Shown here: one piece after another, positions 1 to 7,222 of the stretch
How positions within the stretch are numbered: the stretch's first letter is position 1
How the letters are laid out: every line of letters starts with the position of its first letter
Origin: a virus
DNA: 64,000 nt
IMG/VR virus record: IMGVR_UViG_3300035698_016128
Location: 1 to 64,000 of that record
Direction: 5' to 3' (one strand)
Made by a program: the position numbers and the translations under genes
The notes under the pieces: model-generated
Told to the model about the DNA's origin: nothing
The model's database searches: none
What the model saw: only the letters and a program-made list of their open reading frames with translations

Positions 1-1
1 C

Positions 2-1453
2 TTTGGCATGAGTTGGCTGACTGCAAGGAACTGCATCATCTGCGGTGATTCCACCGAGGACACATTCACCTACAGTACAGATAATAAGCGCAAAGAAATC
101 ATTGCAGAAGTAGCTGACATCCTGTACCTTCGCACGGCCCGAGCGTTCGCCGTTACTGAGCGCCGTGAACAGGATAAAGCCCTAGCCGTTGCTGAATCAG
201 TGTGCTTGATTCAATCAGCCGAACTATCCAGGGTTAAGGCAAGGGCCAAGGCCGCAAGGGATAGTGTGAAGGAAAAGAATAAAGAAATTGCCGAAGAAGT
301 AAGAGAACTTACCGAAGAAATAATTCTTAAAACCACCGAAACCCAAAGCGTAACAGTGATTGAACACAAGATAGCAATGGAACGTAGCTTTATTGAGGAT
401 AAGAAAAGAAGTATAGAGGGCATTGCAGAAGAAATAAAATGTTACGCCCCACTTACATTGATTGAACTTTCATTACAAAATGCCAAGGATGACAAAGGCA
501 TTGCAGAATTAGAAAAAAAATCTATTGAAAAAACTATAAGAAAATTAGATAAAGATGGTGCATGCCCAGTATGCAATACCAGTGTGGATGATATGGACCT
601 AGATTCCATCTTTGAACGTAAGAAGTTACTCGTTGAACAAATCAAATTAGCTGATGATGAAGTTAAAACATATACAAGAAAGCAATCTGCGCTAAACGCT
701 CTATTTGAACTCAAGGGTGATCTTAGAGATGATCTTAATAAACTAGAGAGAACGAAAGAAGCATTAAAACTTGAACTAGAGAGGGCAGGAAATATAAATA
801 AGAGTATTAAAATACTAAGACTCAAACGTAGTGGCCTCATGCTAGTTGTATCCACCTTAACCGATGATTCACTGGAAGCAGAAACAGAACTTGCCATAGC
901 AAGAGATAAACATAGCCATTCACTATTTGCAAAGCGCTCAGCAAACACCAAACTAGAAGGCGCAAAGTATTGGACAGAGCGCTACAGCCAGCGTGGGCTT
1001 GAGGCCGATTTCATTCAAGACCTTGTCACAGAACTTTCAAACTACACCAGTGAGTATATAAGCTGGTTGACGGACGGTAGTATTGGCGTTACTATAACCC
1101 CATATAAAGCCGTTGGTTCTAAAACGAAAAGTGAAATTGTCATTGATGTAACCGATGGCGGCAAAACAAAAGACTTCAGGCTATACAGTGGTGGACAGAA
1201 GAATAGGATCGAACGCGCCATCAACCTTGGTCTCATGAAGTTGGTCAGTGACCAAGTTGGCTTTAGGATGTTTGATGAAATTGGCAAGAGCCTCCCGGTC
1301 AAGGGGTACGAAAGAGTTGTGCAGTTGATGAAGGATATCTTCCTAGGCCAACAGATATTTCTAATCGCAAATGAACCAGAGATGCTAAAGCACTTTGACC
1401 ATACAATGATTGTTACACTCAAGGGCGGGAAATCGAAAGTGAGGGTCACGTAA
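2..1453 (+). CDS. SbcC/Rad50/gp46-like recombination ATPase, 5' partial
   Basis: ATPase subunit of an SMC-like nuclease complex that processes DNA ends in recombination and replication. The frame is open to the window edge (two codons precede the first ATG at 8), so the Walker A half lies outside. In ATG-based numbering the visible part has a long charged coiled coil split by a CPVC zinc-hook motif at residues 186-189, then the ABC signature YSGGQ at 393-397 and a Walker B-like MFDEIG with D423 and E424. This order (coil, hook, coil, ATPase C-lobe) is that of the Rad50/SbcC/T4 gp46 family. The next gene starts on its last base (TAATG), suggesting coupled translation with the resolvase. The nuclease partner (SbcD/gp47) is not in view and may lie upstream. 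Confidence 0.88.
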   Translation, partial: FGMSWLTARNCIICGDSTEDTFTYSTDNKRKEIIAEVADILYLRTARAFAVTERREQDKALAVAESVCLIQSAELSRVKARAKAARDSVKEKNKEIAEEVRELTEEIILKTTETQSVTVIEHKIAMERSFIEDKKRSIEGIAEEIKCYAPLTLIELSLQNAKDDKGIAELEKKSIEKTIRKLDKDGACPVCNTSVDDMDLDSIFERKKLLVEQIKLADDEVKTYTRKQSALNALFELKGDLRDDLNKLERTKEALKLELERAGNINKSIKILRLKRSGLMLVVSTLTDDSLEAETELAIARDKHSHSLFAKRSANTKLEGAKYWTERYSQRGLEADFIQDLVTELSNYTSEYISWLTDGSIGVTITPYKAVGSKTKSEIVIDVTDGGKTKDFRLYSGGQKNRIERAINLGLMKLVSDQVGFRMFDEIGKSLPVKGYERVVQLMKDIFLGQQIFLIANEPEMLKHFDHTMIVTLKGGKSKVRVT

Positions 1454-2391
1454 TGCCGAAAAAAAAGACATTGAAGAAAGCAGAACGAGTGGAAAGGTTA
1501 TTCGACTCCTTGAAAATCTACGACAAATATCGGCTAAAAGGCGGGTGCGTTGTTGGCATAGATCCAGGACGTGTAAGCCCCGGTATATCAATCATCGACG
1601 GCGAAGAACATGCGTCGTTTGGTTACAGAACCAGAACATCCGGCTTCAGTAAGGTCATGGAAGTTGAGATGTTTGTCAAGCGAACCCTGCGTGGGCGTAG
1701 AATCATGTGGGCCATGATGGAGGATTACGCATATCAATCAGAATGGAACCGGGAAGCAATGGGGGAGATGGGGGGTATCATTCTCAGATACTTCTGGCGT
1801 AGGCGCATACCTGTACTGATGGTTGCCCCTGTGCAGATAAAGAACTTCGTTGGAGCCAAGGCCAAAGAACATATCATGAAGGAGGTTTACAAGCAGTGGG
1901 GAATTGACACTGATAACTCCGATGCCGCCGATGCAGTTGTTTTAGCAAAAATTGGCAGGGCGGTATATAATATGGTGAAGTGGTATTCAATGGTAAGGGC
2001 AGACGGAATTGAATTAAGCGACAAAATGCAAAACGAGTTTGAAACAAATCCCGGCAAACACATTGGCATTGAAAGTAGACAGTCACAGTCAATCATCGTG
2101 AACCGTATTCTAATTTCTCGTGGGGGAAGTGCAAATGTCTTCGCGCAAGGCCGTAAGGAAGTCGAAGAAAAACTTGGAGCAAAAGCCAAAGAAGGAAGAA
2201 AAGGCACCTCCAATAAGAAAGGCACAGGAGGCAAATCACCAAGCAAGAAGAGGCTAGGAAGTACCGCCTTGCAATTGAGCAATCAGTGGTTGCCCTCACG
2301 AAGCTTCAAGCCCACACAAACATGCTGTTGGAGGCCGCTAAGACCGGCAAGAAGCCTGTTCATTTCCTTCGGGTATGGTATGGGGCCATGA
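1453..2391 (+). CDS. RuvC-like Holliday junction resolvase with long basic tail
   Basis: Predicted metal-dependent endonuclease of the RNase H fold that resolves branched DNA, as phages need before packaging. The acidic residues are visible: D37 in GIDPGR, E90/D91 in MMEDYAY, and D157 and D160 in DNSDAADAV, the order seen in RuvC. The catalytic core ends near residue 180. The remaining 130 residues are Lys/Arg-rich and then low-complexity; the last 35 overlap the next gene in another frame and look like a by-product of that overlap. It follows the SbcC-like gene with a one-base overlap, giving a recombination pair. The fold call is firm; that the whole tail is functional is doubtful. Confidence 0.85.
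   Translation: MPKKKTLKKAERVERLFDSLKIYDKYRLKGGCVVGIDPGRVSPGISIIDGEEHASFGYRTRTSGFSKVMEVEMFVKRTLRGRRIMWAMMEDYAYQSEWNREAMGEMGGIILRYFWRRRIPVLMVAPVQIKNFVGAKAKEHIMKEVYKQWGIDTDNSDAADAVVLAKIGRAVYNMVKWYSMVRADGIELSDKMQNEFETNPGKHIGIESRQSQSIIVNRILISRGGSANVFAQGRKEVEEKLGAKAKEGRKGTSNKKGTGGKSPSKKRLGSTALQLSNQWLPSRSFKPTQTCCWRPLRPARSLFISFGYGMGP
2135..2257 (+). CDS. Possible 40-residue basic ORF inside the resolvase tail
   Basis: An ATG at 2135 preceded by a purine run (GGGGGAAG) opens a 40-codon Lys/Arg-rich frame ending at TAG 2255-2257. The frame one base further on is open from 2217 and continues without a stop into the following gene; around the TAG it reads RKYRLAIEQSVV, which looks like normal protein just ahead of the GTG at 2286. 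This could be the true 5' end of the next gene, interrupted by a frameshift (real or sequencing error), or a chance ORF in A-rich DNA. I cannot decide between these. Confidence 0.3.
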   Translation: MSSRKAVRKSKKNLEQKPKKEEKAPPIRKAQEANHQARRG

Positions 2392-2831
2392 ACGGGCCAC
2401 CTTCCCTCATATACTGTAAGGAACGCAATAGCTGGCGTGACGTTGTGGTATGCCACTACAACTGTCCGGTATCAAGTGGGGCATGCCACAAGTTTCAATC
2501 AAGGCGATTCATCTGCAAACTGCTTGCCTGTGACGAAGAGAAACGAAGCAAGTGTGAGGACAAGGGCAATCACTGCTACGCCTTCAACGTTGTTGCCCCA
2601 TTCGTTGACGAATATATCAGGGCGTATGCTCCCGTGCGGAAAATGCAACTTGAGATTGAGGCCGATGGGAAGAAGATAAAAGTCAAGGAGAGTGGTAAGA
2701 AAGAATACCACATGAACGAAACTCTGTTGAAGGATTTGAAGGCAAGCAGGGAGGGTCCCAAATTCAGACGGAGAACTGCAATAAGAAAGGCAGAACGTAA
2801 GCCTACCAGAAAATCCATACGGAAGGCTTAA
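2286..2831 (+). CDS. Hypothetical cysteine-rich protein with basic tail
   Basis: Not recognised. About 180 residues with eight cysteines between residues 43 and 97 (pairs such as CHYNC and CKLLAC), suggesting one or two zinc sites. The last 35 residues are strongly basic (repeated RKAER and RKS segments), suggesting nucleic-acid binding. The GTG at 2286 is the first ordinary start in this frame, but sensible protein sequence continues upstream to 2217, so the start may be wrong. It overlaps the resolvase gene by at least 106 bases. Two bases separate its stop from the next start. Confidence 0.7.
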   Translation: MVALTKLQAHTNMLLEAAKTGKKPVHFLRVWYGAMNGPPSLIYCKERNSWRDVVVCHYNCPVSSGACHKFQSRRFICKLLACDEEKRSKCEDKGNHCYAFNVVAPFVDEYIRAYAPVRKMQLEIEADGKKIKVKESGKKEYHMNETLLKDLKASREGPKFRRRTAIRKAERKPTRKSIRKA

Positions 2832-2833
2832 TC

Positions 2834-3259
2834 ATGCCACTCCATACTCCTGTGGAAATCCTCATGGTACGCTGTATCCGAGAGGAGGTTAAAGCCTACC
2901 TTTCGGAAAGCAATACCAAGGAATCAAGAAGGCGAAAGCGCAGGGCCAAGCTATGGCTATTCGACGATGAATACAGCGACCCCAACAACATATATTCAAT
3001 TCAAAATATTTGTAGCCATCTCAAAAGGAACGTAGAACGATTACGTTCGAGGATTCTTATAGCTGAACACTTCGAACTCACGCTTACTCAGTTTATTCAA
3101 TACTCAGAAACAGGCAAGCTGGATAAAATGATGGAGGAGCTTACAAATGGCAATAAATATGGACAAGCTAAGAAAAAAAGCCAAACAGTCAAAAGACCGA
3201 TTCGAATCCCGTACAAAAGGAATGCCAACGCACGAAAAAATAAAAAACAAAAAAAGTGA
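2834..3259 (+). CDS. Hypothetical basic protein
   Basis: Not recognised. The first 100 residues read like a compact helical domain (EVKAYLSES, then LKRNVERLRSRI). From about residue 105 the sequence becomes almost purely basic and polar, and this tail is encoded over the start of the next gene in a different frame (113-base overlap). A GGAAGG element lies just before the ATG. A small DNA-associated early protein is possible but not shown. Confidence 0.6.
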   Translation: MPLHTPVEILMVRCIREEVKAYLSESNTKESRRRKRRAKLWLFDDEYSDPNNIYSIQNICSHLKRNVERLRSRILIAEHFELTLTQFIQYSETGKLDKMMEELTNGNKYGQAKKKSQTVKRPIRIPYKRNANARKNKKQKK

Positions 3260-3464
3260 GCTCCGGGACATCATCATCGGGTTCGGCGCATGGAAGGGCT
3301 GGCGGGTATCAGAAATGCTTGACGACCCCGAAGGCTTCAACTACGTTGCCAACTTCATCCTGGGTGAAAAACAGAACTTCCCCGATGAATTTAAAAATGA
3401 TATAATCATTGTATGTGGGCATTCTGGTTTCGAAATTACAGGGGACGAGGAAGCTGAGTACTAA
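3147..3464 (+). CDS. Hypothetical protein, weak DUF3820-like motif
   Basis: A 105-residue acidic-ended protein. The stretch IIIGFGAWKGWRVSEMLDD resembles the start of DUF3820-type domains (F-G-x-x-K-G-x-x-x-x-E/D), which occur alone or at the C-terminus of ExoX-like exonucleases; this match is by eye and weak. The start is supported by GGAGGAG upstream with suitable spacing, inside the preceding gene, so the 113-base overlap appears real. An AGGGAGA element follows for the next gene. Confidence 0.65.
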   Translation: MAINMDKLRKKAKQSKDRFESRTKGMPTHEKIKNKKSELRDIIIGFGAWKGWRVSEMLDDPEGFNYVANFILGEKQNFPDEFKNDIIIVCGHSGFEITGDEEAEY

Positions 3465-3482
3465 CAGTAGTAGGGAGACGAA

Positions 3483-3938
3483 ATGAATTACAAGCTAATC
3501 ATTGCGCTCATTACTTTCACCATTCTATTCTCAGTAAATATCTTTGCCGCCGACGATACAGAGATCACTATGGGGTGGTTAATACCGACTCACAAAGTTG
3601 CCAACGAAAATTGTGAGGAACTAGGGGTGGCTGTCACCTTTGAAGAAGCAATGACCTTCAGGTATGAAATCAAATGGAGGCTTAAGGGTGCCGAAGTCTG
3701 GACCCCCATGCCTTATGTCACAGGGGTGTTTGAGCGAAATATAGTGGTGCCGTGGGCTTCGACAATCGAAGTTGTTATCGGTGCGGCTACTCAGAGTGGC
3801 GCTATAGTTTGCTACACTGCCCCCGTTGAAATCATTGTACCGACCGACCCGCCTCCCGCCGCATGTCCAGGCATTACAACCGCATACATGAAAAATACGC
3901 CATTGTCAGAATGGCTCATAAATAATACGGATAAATAA
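3483..3938 (+). CDS. Predicted secreted protein with Sec signal peptide
   Basis: The N-terminus has Lys4, a hydrophobic core over residues 5-20 and a small-residue cleavage region (NIFAADD), a classic Sec signal peptide with cleavage likely after residue 22. The mature part has Ig- or fibronectin-like beta sequence (YEIKWRLKG, VEIIVPTDPPP) and a few cysteines that could form disulfides. AGGGAGA precedes the ATG. It may act in the periplasm or at the cell surface, for example in superinfection exclusion, but nothing shows this. The next gene starts on its last base (TAATG). Confidence 0.7.
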   Translation: MNYKLIIALITFTILFSVNIFAADDTEITMGWLIPTHKVANENCEELGVAVTFEEAMTFRYEIKWRLKGAEVWTPMPYVTGVFERNIVVPWASTIEVVIGAATQSGAIVCYTAPVEIIVPTDPPPAACPGITTAYMKNTPLSEWLINNTDK

Positions 3939-4309
3939 TGACAAGCAAAATACTTAAGAAGAAGGTTCCTGGTCTCAAACATGCGAAGAAAGTACCAATA
4001 AAGAGAAGAACAGGTCGGCCAATCAAATCGTTCATGGGGGTTACCCCAAAATCAACAATCATAAGATTACAATACAACAGCGTCACCAATCAGTTGCTAC
4101 TCGAAGATGAAGATGGTGAGCCTATCAACCTGCCAATCACAAAATTAAGATTCGAAGTAAGCGCCACCGAGATAGGCATCCTACACTTAGAAGTTTCACC
4201 AGTTGATTTAAATATCATAACTCCAGAGAAAAGTGTCTTCGTTGGAGAAAAAGGTAAGGTAACCTCGATGAACTTAATGGAGTTCATCAAGAAAGGAGGC
4301 CGCAAATGA
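3938..4309 (+). CDS. Hypothetical protein
   Basis: Not recognised. 123 residues: a basic N-terminus (about residues 1-30, many Lys/Arg), then a beta-rich middle with alternating hydrophobics (TIIRLQYNSVTNQLLLEDED, KLRFEVSATE). It is linked to both neighbours by stop/start overlaps (TAATG before, ATGA after), so it belongs to the same translation unit. A strong AGGAGG sits near its end for the next gene. Confidence 0.65.
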   Translation: MTSKILKKKVPGLKHAKKVPIKRRTGRPIKSFMGVTPKSTIIRLQYNSVTNQLLLEDEDGEPINLPITKLRFEVSATEIGILHLEVSPVDLNIITPEKSVFVGEKGKVTSMNLMEFIKKGGRK

Positions 4310-4692
4310 ACGGCGAAGTTGCTCACGGTATTCGCAGACGAGCCTACGCAGAAACAGAAGGTAACTACCCACGTGCAAGAGAGTATACCCGCGACGAGAA
4401 AGGCACCATATGGCTCGTTGGCGATTGCATGCGTGGGCTGTACTTGATGATGAAGAAGGAGTACACGCAACCACTTGACGAACATATACCGAGAGTGGCA
4501 ATGCCCACGGTCAAGGCCATACGTGAGGCCAAGCGCCTTGAGCATAAGCATCTCGGTGAACCCACGACCCCCTATTCGAAGCCCAAGAAGAAGGCTCCGC
4601 ATAAAAGGAGGAACCTCAGTGGCACTATTGAACAAGCAAAAAAATCTCGACGAAGAGGAATGCTTGGCAACCCTTTCAGACGGAAATCTTAG
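4306..4692 (+). CDS. Hypothetical basic protein
   Basis: Not recognised. 128 residues, rich in Arg/Lys, starting in an ATGA overlap and preceded by GAAAGGAGG. The last 25 residues (KKSRRRGMLGNPFRRKS at the end) are encoded over the start of the next gene in another frame. Like the earlier overlapping genes on this strand, its overlapping tail is strongly basic. Function unknown. Confidence 0.65.
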   Translation: MNGEVAHGIRRRAYAETEGNYPRAREYTRDEKGTIWLVGDCMRGLYLMMKKEYTQPLDEHIPRVAMPTVKAIREAKRLEHKHLGEPTTPYSKPKKKAPHKRRNLSGTIEQAKKSRRRGMLGNPFRRKS

Positions 4693-4891
4693 CCTGAGCG
4701 CAAGAAAACTGCATCAGCAATTCAGACAGGCAAATGCTGGAGAGCTCCACAGATTCAGGGAGTGCCAAAGACAAGAACCGTGCAGAAGTTGCGATGTGCG
4801 AATGCGCGATTGGGATGAGTTGGATGAAGATCGGCAGATGGAGTTTCTCGATCAGGCCAGAACCGAAATGTATGGAAGTAAACACATGTAA
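4619..4891 (+). CDS. Hypothetical acidic protein, GTG start
   Basis: Not recognised. The frame is open further upstream, but AAAGGAGG at 4604-4611 lies seven bases before a GTG at 4619, and the sequence becomes protein-like exactly there (residues LLNKQKNLDEEE), so I choose GTG 4619 (90 residues). It has a small Cys cluster (CRQ...PCRSC) and an acidic end. It is the last + strand gene and is followed by two hairpins, the second a terminator. Confidence 0.7.
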   Translation: MALLNKQKNLDEEECLATLSDGNLSLSARKLHQQFRQANAGELHRFRECQRQEPCRSCDVRMRDWDELDEDRQMEFLDQARTEMYGSKHM

Positions 4892-4908
4892 TTAAACGCC
4901 CCTGTAAT

Positions 4909-4929
4909 GCCCTAGCAGGTTCTAGGGCG
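4909..4929 (+). other. Perfect 7-bp hairpin after the last + strand gene
   Basis: GCCCTAG and CTAGGGC pair around a 7-base loop, 17 bases after the stop codon. There is no T-run, so by itself it is not an intrinsic terminator; it may protect the mRNA 3' end or assist the terminator that follows. Confidence 0.5.
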
Positions 4930-4953
4930 GGGCGGTACACCCCTGAACGTAGA

Positions 4954-4996
4954 AAACCCCCTGAAGGTACCAAAACGGGCCTTCTAGGGGGTTTTT
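4954..4996. terminator. Bidirectional intrinsic terminator between convergent blocks
   Basis: AAAACCCCCTGAAG pairs with CTTCTAGGGGGTTTT (one bulged base), followed by TTTTTT on the + strand and preceded by AAAA, so it can stop transcription from both sides. It lies exactly where the + strand genes (ending 4891) meet the - strand genes (ending 5018). Confidence 0.85.
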
Positions 4997-5017
4997 TATT
5001 TCCTATTCCTGAGTGAT

Positions 5018-5263
5018 TCAGGCTGGTTCGGGTTCTTCCTTCGGAAAGTAGCTGGCACCATCAGGCACCAAGGCTCTCAGGGCCATGATATCCTCAATGG
5101 TGGGGTCACTTTCCATCTGCCACGTCTGAATAATCTGAATGGTGGCAGGTACGCCGTACTTGGCGATCAATTCGATAATGAATGTGATAAGAGCGAGAGT
5201 AGGGTCCATCGGTGTTTCTCCCTTCATATTGCTGTCAAATTTTTTTAGTTCGTCGAGTATCAT
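5018..5263 (-). CDS. Small hypothetical protein at the end of the lysis-like cluster
   Basis: Not recognised. The ATG at 5263 overlaps the lipoprotein stop as ATGA. A second in-frame ATG at 5208, preceded by AAGGGAG, gives a 63-residue form starting MDPTLALITF and is equally credible. It has a hydrophobic or amphipathic helix (LALITFIIELIAKYGVP) and an acidic, proline-containing end. It is the last - strand gene before the terminator. A role in lysis is suggested only by its neighbours. Confidence 0.6.
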   Translation of the reverse strand: MILDELKKFDSNMKGETPMDPTLALITFIIELIAKYGVPATIQIIQTWQMESDPTIEDIMALRALVPDGASYFPKEEPEPA

Positions 5264-5634
5264 TGATTACGCCTTGCGAGAAACTTGTCGACGAGCACGG
5301 CAATATCGCCAGCCAACACGGTAATCTCAATCATGGCGTACTCAAGCATCTCTTTGTCTTGAACATCACCGCTACGCTTATAAGCTGACAGGGCATCGAC
5401 TGCCACAATGTACGAAGAGCGATACAGCACATGAATCGCCTTGATCTCTTCCACATCATCGCTATTGATGTACCCTTCTGCGTACAGGTCGGCGCTGACC
5501 TTCATTGCGCTGTCAACCATGATAGCTGATGTTTTGATGGAACTGTACGTGTTCTTTGTGAACGTGGAACAGCCAGCCAGAAGCACGAACGCTACCAGCA
5601 CAGCAACCAATACAAACAGTTTGTTTTTCCTCAC
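5260..5634 (-). CDS. Predicted lipoprotein, possible spanin-like lysis partner
   Basis: 124 residues beginning MRKNK, a hydrophobic stretch and the lipobox LLAGC with the lipidated cysteine at residue 21, so the mature protein should sit on a membrane facing the periplasm. The rest is helical with no second membrane segment, which argues against a one-piece spanin. It overlaps the holin-like gene by four bases and the next small gene by four, so the three are co-translated. By position it may be an outer-membrane lysis subunit, but it is longer than typical Rz1 proteins and not proline-rich. Confidence 0.72.
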   Translation of the reverse strand: MRKNKLFVLVAVLVAFVLLAGCSTFTKNTYSSIKTSAIMVDSAMKVSADLYAEGYINSDDVEEIKAIHVLYRSSYIVAVDALSAYKRSGDVQDKEMLEYAMIEITVLAGDIAVLVDKFLARRNQ

Positions 5635-5870
5635 GGGGATACCTCCTCTGTTTTGGGTTCAACGGTAAGCTCGGTAGTACCGGCTACCAAAATGGTTTCG
5701 AGATCTTTCTTCTTCACCATACCCACTCGCATGAACCACACGACGAGTAGTGCCAGTAGCGAGTTGACACCGACAATAACACCCTCGGGTATCACCACGC
5801 CGAAGCCTTGGATGATTTGGAAGACGGCAAGCAGGATCATCGAAACAATAGTTTTCTTTCCTTCAAACAT
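5631..5870 (-). CDS. Holin-like small membrane protein
   Basis: 79 residues with two hydrophobic segments (about residues 8-28 and 32-55), a short turn between them and a charged C-terminal tail (KKKDLE, then an acidic end), the layout of small two-helix phage holins that open the inner membrane. I start at ATG 5870 because AGGAG lies seven bases upstream; a longer frame to 5924 overlaps the gene before it and adds a non-membrane stretch. It ends in a four-base overlap with the lipoprotein gene. No endolysin is adjacent; the only peptidoglycan hydrolase candidate is near 44.1-44.5 kb. Confidence 0.65.
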   Translation of the reverse strand: MFEGKKTIVSMILLAVFQIIQGFGVVIPEGVIVGVNSLLALLVVWFMRVGMVKKKDLETILVAGTTELTVEPKTEEVSP

Positions 5871-5881
5871 GGCGTTTCTCC

Positions 5882-6943
5882 TCAGATGAAGTTTACATGC
5901 TCTGGCGGGAAACTCATAGCCCAAAGCATTTGGTTGTAGGTCTCGAACTTACACGGCTTGCATTCTGCCAGCCTGATACGGTTCATTGCCTTCACATGCG
6001 AATTGCTTTCCCATGCCTGTTTGAAGGACTGCTTGGCAAGGTCGCCGAACCACTGCCCTTCCTTAACAATGTTCTGACAACAAATGGACAACCTGCTGTT
6101 TGCCAGAATGTTCGCTGTGAGAAGATGCCCAAGGCACACAGGGTACGGGCGCTTATACTCCGAAGCACCCTCCTCAAAGTAGTGACCGAGGTAGTGAATC
6201 TTAAACGCATCATCCTCATACATCGAAGTGGCAAGGGCCACAGCTTCGGTTACCCTGCCACGCTCGAAATCATCTTTGCCGTATTTTGACTTCGGAATAA
6301 AGATGGGTTTGACCTGCATGTAATCAACCCCGATATCTTTGAATGTCTTCGCGGCGGCAGATAACTCACTAAGGTTATCCTTATCAATGAGGTACGAGAC
6401 ACCAATCTTACAGCCAGCGCCATCCTTGATTTTCGCCTTGGCCTTGACCAGAAATGCAAGGTAGTGCAGGACAACGACAATATCGAGCTTGGTTCCGTGC
6501 ATGCGCTTGTAGGTAGTATCGGAAATCGCATCAATGCTGACTCGAACGAATGAGCAGTTGCCCACAATGTCAAAGGCATCATCCATAGTGCGGAACAGGG
6601 TGCCGTTGGTGATCAGGCCGACGTCCATGCCAAGGCGCTTGTAGTCCTCGAATGTGTTCAGGAGGTGCGGGTTGGTCAATGGCTCACCGCCCCCAGTAAA
6701 CAAAACAGCCTTCACACCATATTCCGATAACTCTTCCGGCAACCGCCGTAAAAGATCCTTCGGCAACATAGCCTCATTCTTCTGGCGAAACGACCGGCTG
6801 TTACAATGTGGACAATTCAGGTTGCAAAGCGAACTTGGCTCAACGCTTGCAGTCACAGGTGGAGGCATCGTGCCACTTGCAATAGAAACCATTTGTGGCG
6901 TGTGGGAAAGCACCTTATACGGATTAAAAGGCCCAAGTGACAT
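5882..6943 (-). CDS. Radical SAM enzyme with SPASM/twitch-like C-terminus
   Basis: Predicted radical enzyme that uses a [4Fe-4S] cluster and S-adenosylmethionine to start carbon-radical chemistry. The cluster motif CNLNCPHC has C40, C44 and C47 (CX3CX2C); GGGEP at 84-88 is the SAM-contact motif. Near the C-terminus C270, C288/C289, C328 and C331 (CKPC) look like ligands of one or two auxiliary clusters, as in SPASM or twitch enzymes that modify peptides or oxidise sugars and cyclitols. The full TIM-barrel length (353) is present and it looks active. It is the last gene of the modification cluster, separated from it by a gap with a possible promoter. Substrate unknown. Confidence 0.9.
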   Translation of the reverse strand: MSLGPFNPYKVLSHTPQMVSIASGTMPPPVTASVEPSSLCNLNCPHCNSRSFRQKNEAMLPKDLLRRLPEELSEYGVKAVLFTGGGEPLTNPHLLNTFEDYKRLGMDVGLITNGTLFRTMDDAFDIVGNCSFVRVSIDAISDTTYKRMHGTKLDIVVVLHYLAFLVKAKAKIKDGAGCKIGVSYLIDKDNLSELSAAAKTFKDIGVDYMQVKPIFIPKSKYGKDDFERGRVTEAVALATSMYEDDAFKIHYLGHYFEEGASEYKRPYPVCLGHLLTANILANSRLSICCQNIVKEGQWFGDLAKQSFKQAWESNSHVKAMNRIRLAECKPCKFETYNQMLWAMSFPPEHVNFI

Positions 6944-6982
6944 ACGTTTCTCCCATGCTGTTTGTGATTGATAGATAGTTAT

Positions 6983-7012
6983 ATACTACCACAACCCGCT
7001 TTAATTCATCAA
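6983..7012 (-). promoter_or_regulatory. Possible sigma70-type promoter before the SPASM gene
   Basis: Reading leftward, TTGATG (7012-7007) and TAGTAT (6988-6983) are separated by 18 bases, each matching the consensus at four of six positions, in an AT-rich gap of 87 bases. It lies about 40 bases upstream of the radical SAM start, in one of the few gaps in this region. Confidence 0.35.
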
Positions 7013-7030
7013 GCAAATGAAAATTTAATA

Positions 7031-7222
7031 TTATTTTTCAGGACTTTTAAAGAAGAAGCAACTAGAATAATAAACTCTTACTGATGTACATGACGCTCTA
7101 TACTGGAGTAATTCATCTACCTTATCATGAACTATAATGGAAGCTGATACAGAATCATCTATACAAGCGCCCTTATTGGTATCGCACTTCGAAAATATAG
7201 ATTCAAATTGATTCATTATCAT
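7031..7222 (-). CDS. 63-residue cysteine-containing hypothetical peptide
   Basis: Not recognised. I start at ATG 7222 because it forms an ATGA overlap with the sulfotransferase stop. The N-terminal two thirds are mildly acidic; the last 25 residues are Cys, Tyr and aromatic-rich (SCTSVRVYYSSCFFFKSPEK) and unlike the front. It lies between the sulfotransferase and a SPASM-like radical SAM gene. It could be a small accessory protein, a peptide substrate of the neighbouring enzymes (a guess from position and shape) or a chance ORF. Confidence 0.45.
   Translation of the reverse strand: MIMNQFESIFSKCDTNKGACIDDSVSASIIVHDKVDELLQYRASCTSVRVYYSSCFFFKSPEK

Noticed and set aside
4475-4618. Longer N-terminus for the last + strand gene
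   Set aside because: The extra residues are Pro/Ser/Arg-rich and antisense-like in character, while AAAGGAGG marks a GTG start at 4619.
7013-7030. AT-rich inverted repeat as a terminator for the 63-residue peptide gene
   Set aside because: The stem is only A/T pairs with mismatches and is too weak to call.
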